From RGIG3528 sp045616485 (GTDB lineage: Bacteria > Bacillota > Clostridia > Lachnospirales > Lachnospiraceae), in the NCBI GenBank assembly GCA_045616485.1, contig JAZLGU010000027.1:62001-126000 (forward strand): a DNA stretch of 64,000 nt, read 5' to 3'. The notes beneath the pieces were generated by a model, which ran no database searches, was not told the origin of the DNA, and was given only the letters and a program-made list of their open reading frames with translations. The position numbers and the translations under genes are program-made. Below are positions 51,556 to 61,459 of the stretch, piece after piece; within the stretch, counting starts at the first letter, position 1, and each line of letters begins with the position of its first letter.

Positions 51556-53643
51556 ATGAGTTTTAAGTCATTTTCAATGGAGCTTGCAGGCAGAACTCTG
51601 ACCGTAGACGTTGGCAGAGTAGCAGCTCAGGCTAATGGTGCGGCATTTATGCACTATGGCGAAACAACAGTACTTTCAACAGCAACAGCTTCAGAAAAGC
51701 CAAGAGATGGTATTGATTTCTTCCCTCTTTCAGTTGAGTATGAAGAAAAGTTATACGCAGTAGGTAAGATTCCCGGCGGTTTCACACGTCGTGAAGGTAA
51801 GCCTACAGAGAACGCTATTTTGACATCCCGTGTTATCGATCGTCCTATGCGTCCTCTTTTCCCTAAGGATTACAGAAATGATGTTACACTGAACAATCTT
51901 GTTATGTCAGTTGATCCTGAGTGTTCACCTGAGCTTACAGCTATGCTTGGTTCTGCTATTGCTGTAGCTATTTCAGATATTCCATTTGATGGTCCTTGTG
52001 CTACCACACAGGTAGGTATGATTGACGGTCAGTTTGTTATTAACCCTAATGCTTCACAGCTTGCTGTTTCTGATCTTAAGCTTACTGTAGCTTCTACCAG
52101 AGATAAGGTTATCATGATTGAAGCAGGTGCCAATCAGATCCCTGAGGCCAAGATGATTGAGGCTATTTATACAGCTGACGAGGTAAATAAAAAGGTTATC
52201 GCATTTATTGATACTATCGTAGCTGAAGTTGGTAAAAAGAAGCATGAGTATACTTCCTGTGCTATTCCTGAAGAGCTCTTTGCAGCTATCAAGGAGATCG
52301 TTCCTCCTGCAGAGATGGAAGTAGTTATGTTTGCTCCTGAGAAGCAGGTACGTGAAGAGCGTATCCGCAATCTTAAAGATATGCTTACAGAGCGTCTCGC
52401 AGACAAGGAAGAGTGGCTGGCTCTTATTGATGAGGCAGTTTACCAGTACGAGAAGAAGACAGTTCGTAAGATGATCCTCAAGGATCAGAAGCGTCCTGAT
52501 GGTCGTGCTATTACTCAGATCAGACCTCTTGCAGCAGAAGTTGATATCGTTCCTCGTGTTCATGGCTCTGCCATGTTCACCAGAGGCCAGACTCAGATCT
52601 GCGATATCGTTACTCTGGCACCTCTTTCAGAGGCTCAGAAGCTGGATGGTCTGGATGAGAACGAGACAAGCAAGCGTTATATGCATCACTACAACTTCCC
52701 TGCATACTCTGTAGGTGAGACAAAGGTTTCCCGTGGTCCGGGACGTCGTGAGATCGGTCACGGTGCTCTGGCTGAGCGTGCCCTTCTTCCTGTTCTTCCT
52801 TCAGAGGAAGAGTTCCCATATGCTATTCGTGCCGTATCCGAGACATTTGAGTCTAACGGCTCCACATCCATGGGCTCTACATGTGCATCCTGTATGTCTC
52901 TTATGGCTGCAGGTGTTCCTCTTAAGAAGATGGTTGCAGGTATTTCCTGTGGTCTTGTAACAGGCGAGACAGATGATGATTATATCCTTCTTACAGATAT
53001 CCAGGGTCTTGAAGACTTCTTTGGTGATATGGACTTTAAGGTAACCGGTACAGACGAGGGTATCACAGCTATTCAGATGGATATTAAGATTCATGGCCTT
53101 ACACGTCCTATCGTTGAGGGTGCTATTGCAAGATGCCGTGAGGCTCGTATGTTCATCATGGAGACCTGTATGAAGCCTGCTATTGCAGAGCCTCGTAAGG
53201 AAGTATCCAAGTACGCTCCTAAGATTATCCAGATTACTATTGATCCTGAGAAGATCGGTGATGTTATCGGTAAGCAGGGTAAGGTTATCAAGGCTATTCA
53301 GGAGTCTCTTGACGTTAAGATTGATATTACAGAAGAAGGTAATGTTTCTATCTGTGGTACAGATATGGCCAAGATGGAAGAGGCCAGATCTCAGGTTGAG
53401 ATTATTGCTTCTGACTTTGTTGAGGGTCAGGTACTTGAGGGTAAGGTTGTTTCCATTAAGGAGTTCGGTGCTTTCCTTGAGTTCGCTCCAGGTAAGGAAG
53501 CTATGGTTCACATCTCCAAGATTGCCAAGGAAAGAATTGAGCATGTAGAAGATGTTCTTACTCTTGGTGATAAGGTTAAGGCTGTTTGTCTTGGCAAGGA
53601 CAAGATGGGCAGAGTATCCTTCTCCATTAAGGATGTTAAGTAA
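51556..53643 (+). CDS. pnp: Polyribonucleotide nucleotidyltransferase (PNPase)
   Basis: The 695-residue protein has two RNase PH-like domains, here MELAGRTLTVDVGRVAAQANGAAF and the FTRGQTQ and RREIGHGALAERAL segments, then a KH domain (IGDVIGKQGKVIKAIQ) and an S1 domain at the C-terminus (EGKVVSIKEFGAFLEFAPGKEAMVHIS). It phosphorolytically degrades RNA 3' to 5'. It is complete and very close to family length. The usual neighbour rpsO is 40 kb upstream. Confidence 0.98.
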   Translation: MSFKSFSMELAGRTLTVDVGRVAAQANGAAFMHYGETTVLSTATASEKPRDGIDFFPLSVEYEEKLYAVGKIPGGFTRREGKPTENAILTSRVIDRPMRPLFPKDYRNDVTLNNLVMSVDPECSPELTAMLGSAIAVAISDIPFDGPCATTQVGMIDGQFVINPNASQLAVSDLKLTVASTRDKVIMIEAGANQIPEAKMIEAIYTADEVNKKVIAFIDTIVAEVGKKKHEYTSCAIPEELFAAIKEIVPPAEMEVVMFAPEKQVREERIRNLKDMLTERLADKEEWLALIDEAVYQYEKKTVRKMILKDQKRPDGRAITQIRPLAAEVDIVPRVHGSAMFTRGQTQICDIVTLAPLSEAQKLDGLDENETSKRYMHHYNFPAYSVGETKVSRGPGRREIGHGALAERALLPVLPSEEEFPYAIRAVSETFESNGSTSMGSTCASCMSLMAAGVPLKKMVAGISCGLVTGETDDDYILLTDIQGLEDFFGDMDFKVTGTDEGITAIQMDIKIHGLTRPIVEGAIARCREARMFIMETCMKPAIAEPRKEVSKYAPKIIQITIDPEKIGDVIGKQGKVIKAIQESLDVKIDITEEGNVSICGTDMAKMEEARSQVEIIASDFVEGQVLEGKVVSIKEFGAFLEFAPGKEAMVHISKIAKERIEHVEDVLTLGDKVKAVCLGKDKMGRVSFSIKDVK

Positions 53644-53662
53644 ATAAAGCTTTTACATTTAG

Positions 53663-53691
53663 GGTCAGACCATTTGGTCTGGCCTTTTTTT
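53663..53691 (+). terminator. Terminator after pnp
   Basis: GGTCAGACC (53663-53671) pairs with GGTCTGGCC (53676-53684) with one G-T pair and loop ATTT, followed by a T run. Confidence 0.9.
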
Positions 53692-53726
53692 ACCTGTAGT
53701 TACGTAATAATAATTTAAACTCCACA

Positions 53727-53754
53727 TTGCTTTTTTCTCTATATATTGTATAAT
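53727..53754 (+). promoter_or_regulatory. Probable promoter of the ftsK/spoIIIE gene
   Basis: TTGCTT (53727-53732), 16-base spacer, TATAAT (53749-53754). Confidence 0.5.
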
Positions 53755-53797
53755 TAGTATATCTATATACCTATAGTTAGGTTTAGTGGGAGTTTTA

Positions 53798-56788
53798 ATG
53801 GCAAATAATACAAACAATAAAAGAAAAAATACAGGTAAAAATACAGGAAAAGGAAAGCAGATAAACGGCAAAAAGACTGCAGGAAAGACTACATCCCCAA
53901 AGGCAGCTTCTAAAAAGACTACAGCTAAATCCTCTTCAAAGATGCAAAAAAGCCCAAGGGAGAGAGAGTATACTCCTGAAGAAAGAGCCAAAATGGCTGA
54001 ACGTGAGGGCGTCAGGAGACAGATAAAGAGCGAGACTGCCCTTATTATTACTTTTGTTGTGGCTCTTTTATTATTTCTTTCCAATTTTTCCTTGTCAGGT
54101 CAAGTAGGAGCTGCAGTCAGAGGTGTTCTTTTTGGCACCTTCGGATTTATTGCATATTTGTTTCCGGTGCTTCTTATGCTTTCTGTTGCCTTTTATTTGG
54201 CTAACAGAGACACCTTTATTACCAGTCTCCATGCCAAGATTGTCTCGGCTGTTTTTGTTTTTATACTGCTTTGTGCCATGTTACAGCTGGGCACAGGAGA
54301 TACCAGACCAGGGCTTACTCCTATAGACTACTATAAGGCATCCATGGCAAGTCCTCATCTTGGAGGCGGTCTGGTGGGTGGACTTTTGGTGTCATTTATG
54401 GTGCCTCTTTTCGGTATGATTGGTTCATACGTTATTTTGGCTGCTTTAGAGATAATTTGTCTGATGATTATTACAGGTAAAGCCTTTATTACTATTTTCA
54501 GACGTTATATGAAAGAAAAGAGCCGTGAATTTAAAGAGTATGAGGCTGAAAGAAGAGAGATCAGGCAGGAGCAGCGAAGAGCTTATGATGAGGAGATCCG
54601 TAAGGAAAATGAAAAATTCTTAAGAGATCCTGAGGCGCAGAATCCTGCCGGTGAAGCTAAGCCCAGTATTTTTGACATTCTTTTTAATAAGGACCTGGGT
54701 GACATAAATGCTGTGGAGGTAGAGACTCCTGTAAAAGCTGAAAAAAATTTCTTTGGAGGTACTACTCCTACCAAGCCTGTTTTCTTTAAAGATACAGACG
54801 CAGAGCAGTTTACAGCAGATCCACAGAGCCCTGACGGCATGTATGAGATAGATAAGGAAAAGTCAGAAGAGACTGCTCATAGTAATAAAAGGTCTATTAA
54901 TATCGTTGACAGCAATATGACTGACACAGTAAAAGAAGAAACCGTTTATTCCGTCTATGAAGATGAAATCAGGAATAAATTTGATGGAAAAGAGGCTGTA
55001 AAGGCAGCTTCCGTTAATCCTGTGCCTGACTTTATTGCGAAAGATGTGAAAAAGACAGCAGGAAGAAAGGCTACAGAGGTTCTTATTGACTCTGATCCGG
55101 AGGAGCATAGCTTTAGTCGCTCTGAGACAGCATTACGTGACAGAAGGATGTCTGAAGATGCTGGCCCTATGACTGTATTTGAAACAGCACCTTACGCCGT
55201 CAGCAACAGAAAGAAAACTGAAAAAGTCATTACGCCTGATAATGTTTCTGTAGATAAGAATAATCAGATGACAATGGAGCCTGTGGAAGTGGTTAAGGAA
55301 TATAAATTCCCGCCTATTGACCTGTTAAAAGCCCCCAAGCCTCTTAAGGCAGGTGGCGGACAGCATGAGATGGAAGAGACTGCGGCTATTCTTGAGTCTA
55401 CTTTAAACAGCTTTGGCGTTAAGGTTCAGGTGACTGATGTTACCCGTGGACCTTCAGTTACCAGATATGAATTAAAGCCTGATGTGGGAGTTAAAGTATC
55501 CAGAGTTACAGGCCTTGCGGATGATATAAAGCTGGCCCTGGCAGCAGCAGATATTAGAATAGAAGCACCTATTCCGGGCAAGGCAGCCATTGGTATTGAA
55601 GTACCCAATCAGGAAAGTGTGGCTGTGCTTTTACGAGATCTTATTGAATCAAAGGAATTCTCTGAAAGTAAAGGAAAGCTGCCTTTTGCTGTAGGTAAGA
55701 GCATTGAAGGAGCCAATATTATTGGTGATATTGCAAAAATGCCTCATATGCTTATAGCAGGTCAGACAGGTTCAGGTAAGTCTGTATGTATTAATACTAT
55801 AGTTATGAGTATTCTTTACAAGATGAAGCCTGAGGATGTTAAAATCATTATGATTGACCCTAAGGTGGTAGAGCTTTCTGTTTATAATGGTATTCCTCAT
55901 CTTTTGATCCCTGTAGTGACTGATCCTAAAAAAGCAGCCGCTTCCCTAAACTGGGCTGTGCAGGAGATGGAAGAAAGATACAGTAAATTTGCAGATCTTT
56001 CCGTACGTGACCTGGCAGGATATAATCAGCGTATTAAAGAAGAAATGGACAAGGGACATGTGGAGGAAAAATTCCCACTTATGTCTCATATGGTTATTAT
56101 TGTAGATGAGATGGCAGATCTTATGATGGTGGCTGCTAATGAAGTGGAAGAGTCCATATGCCGTCTGGCACAAAAAGCCAGAGCCTGTGGTATTCATCTT
56201 ATACTTGCTACCCAGAGACCTTCCGTTAATGTTATTACAGGCCTTATTAAGGCCAATGTGCCGTCGAGAATTGCCTTTTCTGTAGCCTCCGGTATTGATT
56301 CCCGTACCATTCTGGACTCTGTGGGGGCGGAAAAGCTGTTGGGTAAGGGCGATATGCTTTATTTCCCTACAGGATATACAAAGCCTGTAAGAGTACAGGG
56401 AGCTTTTGTATCTGACAGTGAAGTAAATGCAGTAGTTGATTTCCTTAAAAAGGAAAATGAAGCGGTTACTTACAATGGTGAGATAAATAAGCGTATTGAA
56501 GAAGGCGCTGTTGTTTCCAAGAGCAGTAATAAAGAAGCCGGTGCTCCTGCTGCAGCTGATGACAAGGATGAGCTTTTTGCTCAGATGGGCAGACACATAA
56601 TAGAAAGCCAGAAAGCCTCTATCGGTATGCTGCAGAGAGTATTTAAAGTAGGCTTCAACAGAGCCGCAAGGACCATGGACCAGCTGGCGGAGGCAGGCGT
56701 GGTTTCAAAGGAAGATGGTACAAAACCCAGAACAATTCTTATGACAATGGAAGAATTCGAGGCGTTTTTATCTAATAATAACAATTAG
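53798..56788 (+). CDS. ftsK: DNA translocase FtsK/SpoIIIE
   Basis: The 996-residue protein has a basic N-terminus (Lys-rich, residues 1-60), four membrane helices (about 74-235), a long acidic linker, and the motor domain. Walker A AGQTGSGKS lies near 653-661 and Walker B is MVIIVDEMADLM. The C-terminal winged-helix gamma domain (LFAQMGRHIIESQKASIGMLQRVFKVGFNRA) reads polar DNA motifs. FtsK/SpoIIIE pumps DNA through the septum during division or sporulation. The start at 53798 has GGGAG five bases upstream. Confidence 0.96.
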   Translation: MANNTNNKRKNTGKNTGKGKQINGKKTAGKTTSPKAASKKTTAKSSSKMQKSPREREYTPEERAKMAEREGVRRQIKSETALIITFVVALLLFLSNFSLSGQVGAAVRGVLFGTFGFIAYLFPVLLMLSVAFYLANRDTFITSLHAKIVSAVFVFILLCAMLQLGTGDTRPGLTPIDYYKASMASPHLGGGLVGGLLVSFMVPLFGMIGSYVILAALEIICLMIITGKAFITIFRRYMKEKSREFKEYEAERREIRQEQRRAYDEEIRKENEKFLRDPEAQNPAGEAKPSIFDILFNKDLGDINAVEVETPVKAEKNFFGGTTPTKPVFFKDTDAEQFTADPQSPDGMYEIDKEKSEETAHSNKRSINIVDSNMTDTVKEETVYSVYEDEIRNKFDGKEAVKAASVNPVPDFIAKDVKKTAGRKATEVLIDSDPEEHSFSRSETALRDRRMSEDAGPMTVFETAPYAVSNRKKTEKVITPDNVSVDKNNQMTMEPVEVVKEYKFPPIDLLKAPKPLKAGGGQHEMEETAAILESTLNSFGVKVQVTDVTRGPSVTRYELKPDVGVKVSRVTGLADDIKLALAAADIRIEAPIPGKAAIGIEVPNQESVAVLLRDLIESKEFSESKGKLPFAVGKSIEGANIIGDIAKMPHMLIAGQTGSGKSVCINTIVMSILYKMKPEDVKIIMIDPKVVELSVYNGIPHLLIPVVTDPKKAAASLNWAVQEMEERYSKFADLSVRDLAGYNQRIKEEMDKGHVEEKFPLMSHMVIIVDEMADLMMVAANEVEESICRLAQKARACGIHLILATQRPSVNVITGLIKANVPSRIAFSVASGIDSRTILDSVGAEKLLGKGDMLYFPTGYTKPVRVQGAFVSDSEVNAVVDFLKKENEAVTYNGEINKRIEEGAVVSKSSNKEAGAPAAADDKDELFAQMGRHIIESQKASIGMLQRVFKVGFNRAARTMDQLAEAGVVSKEDGTKPRTILMTMEEFEAFLSNNNN

Positions 56789-56813
56789 TATTCACATTTT
56801 GGAGGACACAATA

Positions 56814-58478
56814 ATGAAGTCTGATATTCAGATCGCACAGGAAGCAAAGCTTTTTAAAATTACTGATGTAGCCGCTGCTTTGGACATCAAAGAGGATGAT
56901 TTGGAGCTTTATGGTAAGTATAAGGCAAAATTATCTGAAGACTACCTGAATTCTATAAAAGACAGACCGGATGGTAAGCTGGTGTTAGTGACAGCTGTTA
57001 ATCCTACTCCTGCCGGAGAAGGAAAAACTACAACTACTGTGGGACTGGGACAGGCTTTTGGCAAAATGGGCAAAAAAGCCATTATTGCCCTTCGTGAGCC
57101 ATCTTTGGGACCATGTTTTGGTATGAAGGGTGGAGCGTCAGGCGGCGGTTTTGCTCAGGTTGTACCTATGGATGAGCTGAATCTTCATTTTACCGGAGAT
57201 TTTCATGCTATTACATCAGCCAACAATCTTTTAAATGCGGTGCTGGATAATCATATTTATCAGGGAAATGAGCTTCAGATAGATCCAAAACAGATAGTGC
57301 TTAAACGCTGTATGGATATGAATGATCGTAATCTTCGTAATATTATTGTAGGTCTTGGTAAGAAAACTGATGGTCAGACCAGAGAAGCAGGCTTTGTTAT
57401 TACTGTAGCTACAGAAATCATGGCTATTCTCTGCCTTGCGTCTGATATGGAGGATCTTAAAAAGAGACTTTCTGCTATCATTGTAGCATACAGATATGAT
57501 GGGACTCCTGTTACTGCAGGAGAGCTTAAGTGTGTAGGTGCAATGGCAGCTTTACTTAAGGATGCCATGCAGCCCAATCTTATTCAGACATTGGAGCATA
57601 CTCCTGCGCTGGTACATGGTGGTCCTTTTGCCAATATTGCTCATGGATGTAATTCAGTAAGAGCTACCAAGGCAGCTCTTAAAATGGCTGATATTACCAT
57701 TACCGAGGCAGGCTTTGGTGCTGATCTGGGAGCTGAGAAATTCTTTGATATTAAATGTCGTATGGCAGGACTTAAGCCTGACTGTGTAGTACTTGTTGCT
57801 ACTGTCAGAGCACTTAAGTACAATGGCGGCGTTGAAAAGGCAGATCTTGCCAATGAGAATCTTGATGCTCTTAAAAAGGGTATCGTAAATCTGGAAAAGC
57901 ATATTGAGAATCTTCAGAAGTATGGTGTGCCTGTAGTGGTTACCCTTAACAGATTCGTATCTGATACTGATGCTGAGCTTAAATATGTAGAGGATTTCTG
58001 CAGAGAAAGAGACTGCGAATTTGCTCTTTCAGAAGTATGGGAAAAGGGCGGAGAAGGTGGCATAAGCCTTGCTGAATCCGTACTTAAGGCTTTTGATAAG
58101 GAGAGCCATTTCAAGCCTCTTTATGATGATTCTCTTACTCTTACTGAGAAAATTGAAAAAATATGTAAGGAAATTTACGGTGCAGCAAATGTTACATATG
58201 ATCCCGCTGCCCTTAAAGAGATTAAACATATCGAAGCCCTGGGCTTTTCCGATGTGCCTGTATGTATGGCTAAAAATCAGTACAGCTTCTCAGATGATCC
58301 TAAGAAGCTGGGAAGACCTGAGGGCCACACTATCAATATCAGAGAGGCATATATAAATGCCGGTGCCGGCTTCCTGGTAGCTATTACAGGTACTATTATT
58401 CAGATGCCGGGCTTGCCTAAGAAGCCCGCTGCTGAGCTGGTAGATGTAGTAGACGGTAAGATTACAGGTCTTTTCTAA
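56814..58478 (+). CDS. fhs: Formate-tetrahydrofolate ligase
   Basis: The 554-residue protein has the FTHFS signatures: the ATP-binding TPAGEGKTTTTVGLGQAF, LREPSLGPCFGMKGGASGGG, and the C-terminal PGLPKKPAAE. It joins formate to THF in the one-carbon pathway and, in acetogens, the methyl branch. The start at 56814 has GGAGG upstream, and the previous ftsK gene ends 25 bases earlier. The S-component FolT elsewhere in the window may supply folate. Confidence 0.98.
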   Translation: MKSDIQIAQEAKLFKITDVAAALDIKEDDLELYGKYKAKLSEDYLNSIKDRPDGKLVLVTAVNPTPAGEGKTTTTVGLGQAFGKMGKKAIIALREPSLGPCFGMKGGASGGGFAQVVPMDELNLHFTGDFHAITSANNLLNAVLDNHIYQGNELQIDPKQIVLKRCMDMNDRNLRNIIVGLGKKTDGQTREAGFVITVATEIMAILCLASDMEDLKKRLSAIIVAYRYDGTPVTAGELKCVGAMAALLKDAMQPNLIQTLEHTPALVHGGPFANIAHGCNSVRATKAALKMADITITEAGFGADLGAEKFFDIKCRMAGLKPDCVVLVATVRALKYNGGVEKADLANENLDALKKGIVNLEKHIENLQKYGVPVVVTLNRFVSDTDAELKYVEDFCRERDCEFALSEVWEKGGEGGISLAESVLKAFDKESHFKPLYDDSLTLTEKIEKICKEIYGAANVTYDPAALKEIKHIEALGFSDVPVCMAKNQYSFSDDPKKLGRPEGHTINIREAYINAGAGFLVAITGTIIQMPGLPKKPAAELVDVVDGKITGLF

Positions 58479-58500
58479 GAGGCTTGCAAAGGAGATTTAT

Positions 58501-59358
58501 ATGGATAATACGTTAAGATTTGGCGTCAGGGGCCATGATGTGCCCGGCGGCAGCATAGAAGAATGGGCTGAAAATATCAGAAAAGCCGGCTTTTGTTCCA
58601 CACAGCTGGCTATTCCAAAAGTATTTAAAGAAAGATTTAATACCAGTCCTACTGCATTTACCTCAGGACTTGCCCTTTATATGAAAGAGTGCCTGGCTAA
58701 AAATGATGTTAATGTAGCTGTACTTGGCTGTTACTATAACCTGGCCACTCCTGATAAGGAGGCCCTTAAGAAGAATCAGAATCTTTATAAAAATCATATA
58801 AGATTTGCCAGTCTCCTGGGTTGTGGCATGGTAGGTACAGAGACCGGTGCTGTTAATGTCGACTATAAATATGAGCCTAAAAATCATACAGATGAAGCTT
58901 TAGCTGTATTTATAGAAGGCTTAAAGCCAGTTGTTGAGTATGCTGAAAAAATGGGAGTCTGTGTAGGTATAGAGCCCGTTTATAAGCATATTATGTGCGA
59001 CCCTTTACGTACAAGAAAGGTGCTTGATGCTATTGATAGCCCCAATCTTAGGGTTATTCTTGACCCCATAAATATGCTGTCAGCTGAAAATGAAGCTCAT
59101 CATAATGAGATTGTGGATCAGGCTTTTGAGCTTTTTGGTGAGGAAATCGATGTTATTCATCTTAAGGATTACATCGTAGAAAATGGGCAGATTATTTCAC
59201 GTCCTATTACTCTTGGTACCGGCAGATTTGATATAGCTCATCTTTTTGCTCGTATTAAGAAGGATAAGCCTTATATTAATGTTCTTCTTGAAGACAGTAT
59301 TCCTGAAAATGTTAATATTTCCAAGGCTTATGCAGAAAAAATTTACGCAGAGTGTTAA
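58501..59358 (+). CDS. Sugar phosphate isomerase/epimerase-like TIM barrel protein
   Basis: The 285-residue protein is of the xylose-isomerase-like/AP endonuclease 2 family, with metal-binding acidic residues in GIEPVYKHI, VILDPINML and DVIHLKDY, and VLLEDS near the C-terminus. Members include hexulose-6-phosphate isomerases and inositol-related enzymes, so the reaction is not set. It follows fhs by 22 bases and probably shares its transcript. Confidence 0.8.
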   Translation: MDNTLRFGVRGHDVPGGSIEEWAENIRKAGFCSTQLAIPKVFKERFNTSPTAFTSGLALYMKECLAKNDVNVAVLGCYYNLATPDKEALKKNQNLYKNHIRFASLLGCGMVGTETGAVNVDYKYEPKNHTDEALAVFIEGLKPVVEYAEKMGVCVGIEPVYKHIMCDPLRTRKVLDAIDSPNLRVILDPINMLSAENEAHHNEIVDQAFELFGEEIDVIHLKDYIVENGQIISRPITLGTGRFDIAHLFARIKKDKPYINVLLEDSIPENVNISKAYAEKIYAEC

Positions 59359-59379
59359 GTCCGGCAAGTAATACCCGAT

Positions 59380-59395
59380 ATACTAAATATAGTGG
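59380..59395 (+). promoter_or_regulatory. Candidate NrdR box 1 before nrdR
   Basis: ATACTAAATATAGTGG matches 13 of 16 positions of the NrdR-box consensus acaCwAtATaTwGtgt. It covers a possible -10 (TATACT). Confidence 0.5.
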
Positions 59396-59412
59396 TTAGC
59401 GAATTGTTTTAA

Positions 59413-59428
59413 TCAAAATATATTATTA
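59413..59428 (+). promoter_or_regulatory. Candidate NrdR box 2 before nrdR
   Basis: TCAAAATATATTATTA matches 11 of 16 positions, 33 bases downstream of box 1 (start to start), about three helical turns, the usual phasing of paired NrdR boxes. Confidence 0.35.
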
Positions 59429-59441
59429 AAGGGGATTAATT

Positions 59442-59897
59442 ATGAGATGTCCGTTTTGCGGTAAGGAAAACACAAGAGTAATAGACTCACGTCCTGCAGA
59501 GGATGGACTGTCTATTCGCAGAAGAAGACAGTGCGACGAGTGTGAGAAAAGATTTACCACTTATGAAAAAGTAGAGACCATTCCACTTGTTGTTATTAAA
59601 AAGGATAATACCCGTGAGCCTTATGACAGAGAGAAGATTACATCAGGTGTATTTCGCTCCTGCCATAAGAGGCCTATTTCTGTGGCTCAGATTAATCAGG
59701 TAGTAGATGAAATAGAAAATGCTCTCTACAACATGGAAGAAAGAGAGATCCCTTCTTCTCTTATTGGCCAGATGCTGATGGAAAAGCTGCGTGACCTTGA
59801 TCCTGTAGCATATGTAAGATTTGCTTCAGTTTACCGTGAATTTAAGGACGTTGACTCCTTTATGGATGAATTGAAAAGTATTCTTGAGAGTAAATAA
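59442..59897 (+). CDS. nrdR: Transcriptional repressor NrdR
   Basis: The 151-residue protein has an N-terminal zinc ribbon (CPFCGKENTRVIDSR and CDECEKRF) followed by an ATP-cone domain (IKKDNTREPYDREKI). NrdR represses ribonucleotide reductase genes according to the ATP/dATP ratio. AAGGGG precedes ATG 59442. No nrd gene is in this window, so targets lie elsewhere, apart from a possible self-site upstream. Confidence 0.98.
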   Translation: MRCPFCGKENTRVIDSRPAEDGLSIRRRRQCDECEKRFTTYEKVETIPLVVIKKDNTREPYDREKITSGVFRSCHKRPISVAQINQVVDEIENALYNMEEREIPSSLIGQMLMEKLRDLDPVAYVRFASVYREFKDVDSFMDELKSILESK

Positions 59898-59910
59898 AAG
59901 TAATTAGTAA

Positions 59911-61341
59911 ATGAGTAAGAAATTAAAAGCAAAAAAAAGAACAAAAAAGAGGAGAGTCCTTAGGTGGATTCTCCTTTGCCTTTGTGTTTACATTTTATAT
60001 TCCACACTGGGTGCTACCATATATCACCTGCAGCATAAGTCTGTAAATCCTGAAAAGTCAAAAGAAATTGATGGCACTGTATATACTGCTGATACTCCCG
60101 GCAGTGAAAGAGTTATCTGTATTGATGATAATGATGACGCACTGTATTGGAGGCTTCGACTTATTAATGAAGCAGAGACGGAGATTATATATTCCTGTTT
60201 TGAGGTACATGACGATCAGGCCACATTTGATGTTTTCTCGGCGCTTTATGACGCTGCTGAGCGTGGAGTAAAGGTAAAGCTTTTGTTTGATGGTATATTT
60301 ACAGGAAAAAATCTGATTTTTTCTTCAGTATTTAAAAGCCTGGCCATCCATGAAAATGTTACCCTTAAATTATATAATATCCCCAATATATTTATACCAT
60401 GGCAGTATTCTTTCAGAATGCACGATAAGTATATTATTTGTGATAAATCCACTTATATTTTAGGTGGTAGAAATACCTTTGATAAATTCCTTGGCTCTTA
60501 TTCTGAAGAGAAAAATATAGACAGGGAAGTGCTGGTATATGATACTGGTTTAAACAGTAAGACATCATCTGTAAATCAGCTTTTAGACTATTTTGATCAT
60601 ATCTGGGACAGCTCAGAAGAAGTAAAGGTAGGCATTAACAGCTATTTTACGGGAAGGACCCGGGAAAAGCTGATAGCAAGGTCTAAAGAATTAAAGGATA
60701 TTTATCCGCTGGCATATACAGAGGTAGATAAGGATCTGGTGTCCATCCCTACCAATAAAATAACCCTTATCAATAATCCTACAGACGTAAATAATAAAGA
60801 GCCACAGATAATGTATACTATCTACAAGCTTATGAAGGATGCTGATAAGGTGACTATCCAGACTCCTTACCTTATTATGGACGATTGGATGTATAATGAG
60901 CTTAAAAATAACGCTGAAGCCACAGACATTTCAATCATCACCAATTCTGTAGAGACCGGAGCCAATTATTTTGGCTGCGGAGATTATCTCTTTGAGAAAA
61001 AGAAGCTGGATAAATTAACCATTGACAGATATGAGCTAGTAGCAGATTCTTCCCATACAAAGGCTTACTTTTTTGACGAAAGATTATGCCTCATAGGATC
61101 ATTTAATTATGATATGCGCTCTACTTATCTGGATACAGAGCTTATGTTAGCCATAGATTCAGAAGAGCTGTATGATTATCTTTCCCCTACCCTTAAACAG
61201 CAGATGGATAAAAGCAGACATATCGATAAGAATGGTGTGACATACGGCTCTGATTATAAAGACGTTAATATGAGCCCGTTACGCGCAGTTATCCTCTTTA
61301 TATGCGGTGCAGTAGGCAGACTTATCAGACATCTTTTTTAA
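59911..61341 (+). CDS. Phospholipase D-like/cardiolipin synthase family protein
   Basis: The 476-residue protein has an N-terminal membrane helix (about 18-38) and two HKD motifs: HDKYIICD (near residue 171) and HTKAYFFD (near 382), both complete. PLD-like enzymes make cardiolipin or transfer phosphatidyl groups; the arrangement fits a cardiolipin-synthase-like enzyme facing the outside. It follows nrdR by 13 bases with only a weak ribosome site. Confidence 0.88.
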   Translation: MSKKLKAKKRTKKRRVLRWILLCLCVYILYSTLGATIYHLQHKSVNPEKSKEIDGTVYTADTPGSERVICIDDNDDALYWRLRLINEAETEIIYSCFEVHDDQATFDVFSALYDAAERGVKVKLLFDGIFTGKNLIFSSVFKSLAIHENVTLKLYNIPNIFIPWQYSFRMHDKYIICDKSTYILGGRNTFDKFLGSYSEEKNIDREVLVYDTGLNSKTSSVNQLLDYFDHIWDSSEEVKVGINSYFTGRTREKLIARSKELKDIYPLAYTEVDKDLVSIPTNKITLINNPTDVNNKEPQIMYTIYKLMKDADKVTIQTPYLIMDDWMYNELKNNAEATDISIITNSVETGANYFGCGDYLFEKKKLDKLTIDRYELVADSSHTKAYFFDERLCLIGSFNYDMRSTYLDTELMLAIDSEELYDYLSPTLKQQMDKSRHIDKNGVTYGSDYKDVNMSPLRAVILFICGAVGRLIRHLF

Positions 61342-61376
61342 AAACAGAATATATATTACAAGGCCATCTGATTTTA

Positions 61377-61420
61377 AGCACAGAAGAGTTGACATATGCT
61401 CATTTCTGTGCTATTTTTAA
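61377..61420 (+). terminator. Terminator of the PLD-like gene
   Basis: AGCACAGAAGAG (61377-61388) pairs with CTCATTTCTGTGCT (61399-61412) with a 2-base bulge, followed by ATTTTTAATTT. Confidence 0.85.
61389..61417 (+). promoter_or_regulatory. yifB promoter with -35 in the terminator loop
   Basis: TTGACA (61389-61394), 17-base spacer, TATTTT (61412-61417). The -35 is in the terminator hairpin loop and the -10 in its T tract. Confidence 0.6.
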
Positions 61421-61459
61421 TTTGCTTCGTATTTACGTTCGGGAGACTTAAGGAGAAGC

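Noticed and set aside
52801..53544. 247-codon open frame antisense to pnp
   Set aside because: It mirrors the highly biased codon use of pnp, has no ribosome site, and its residues look like reverse-strand shadow sequence.
55946..56596. 216-codon antisense frame in ftsK
   Set aside because: Shadow of the conserved motor domain; no ribosome site or domain.
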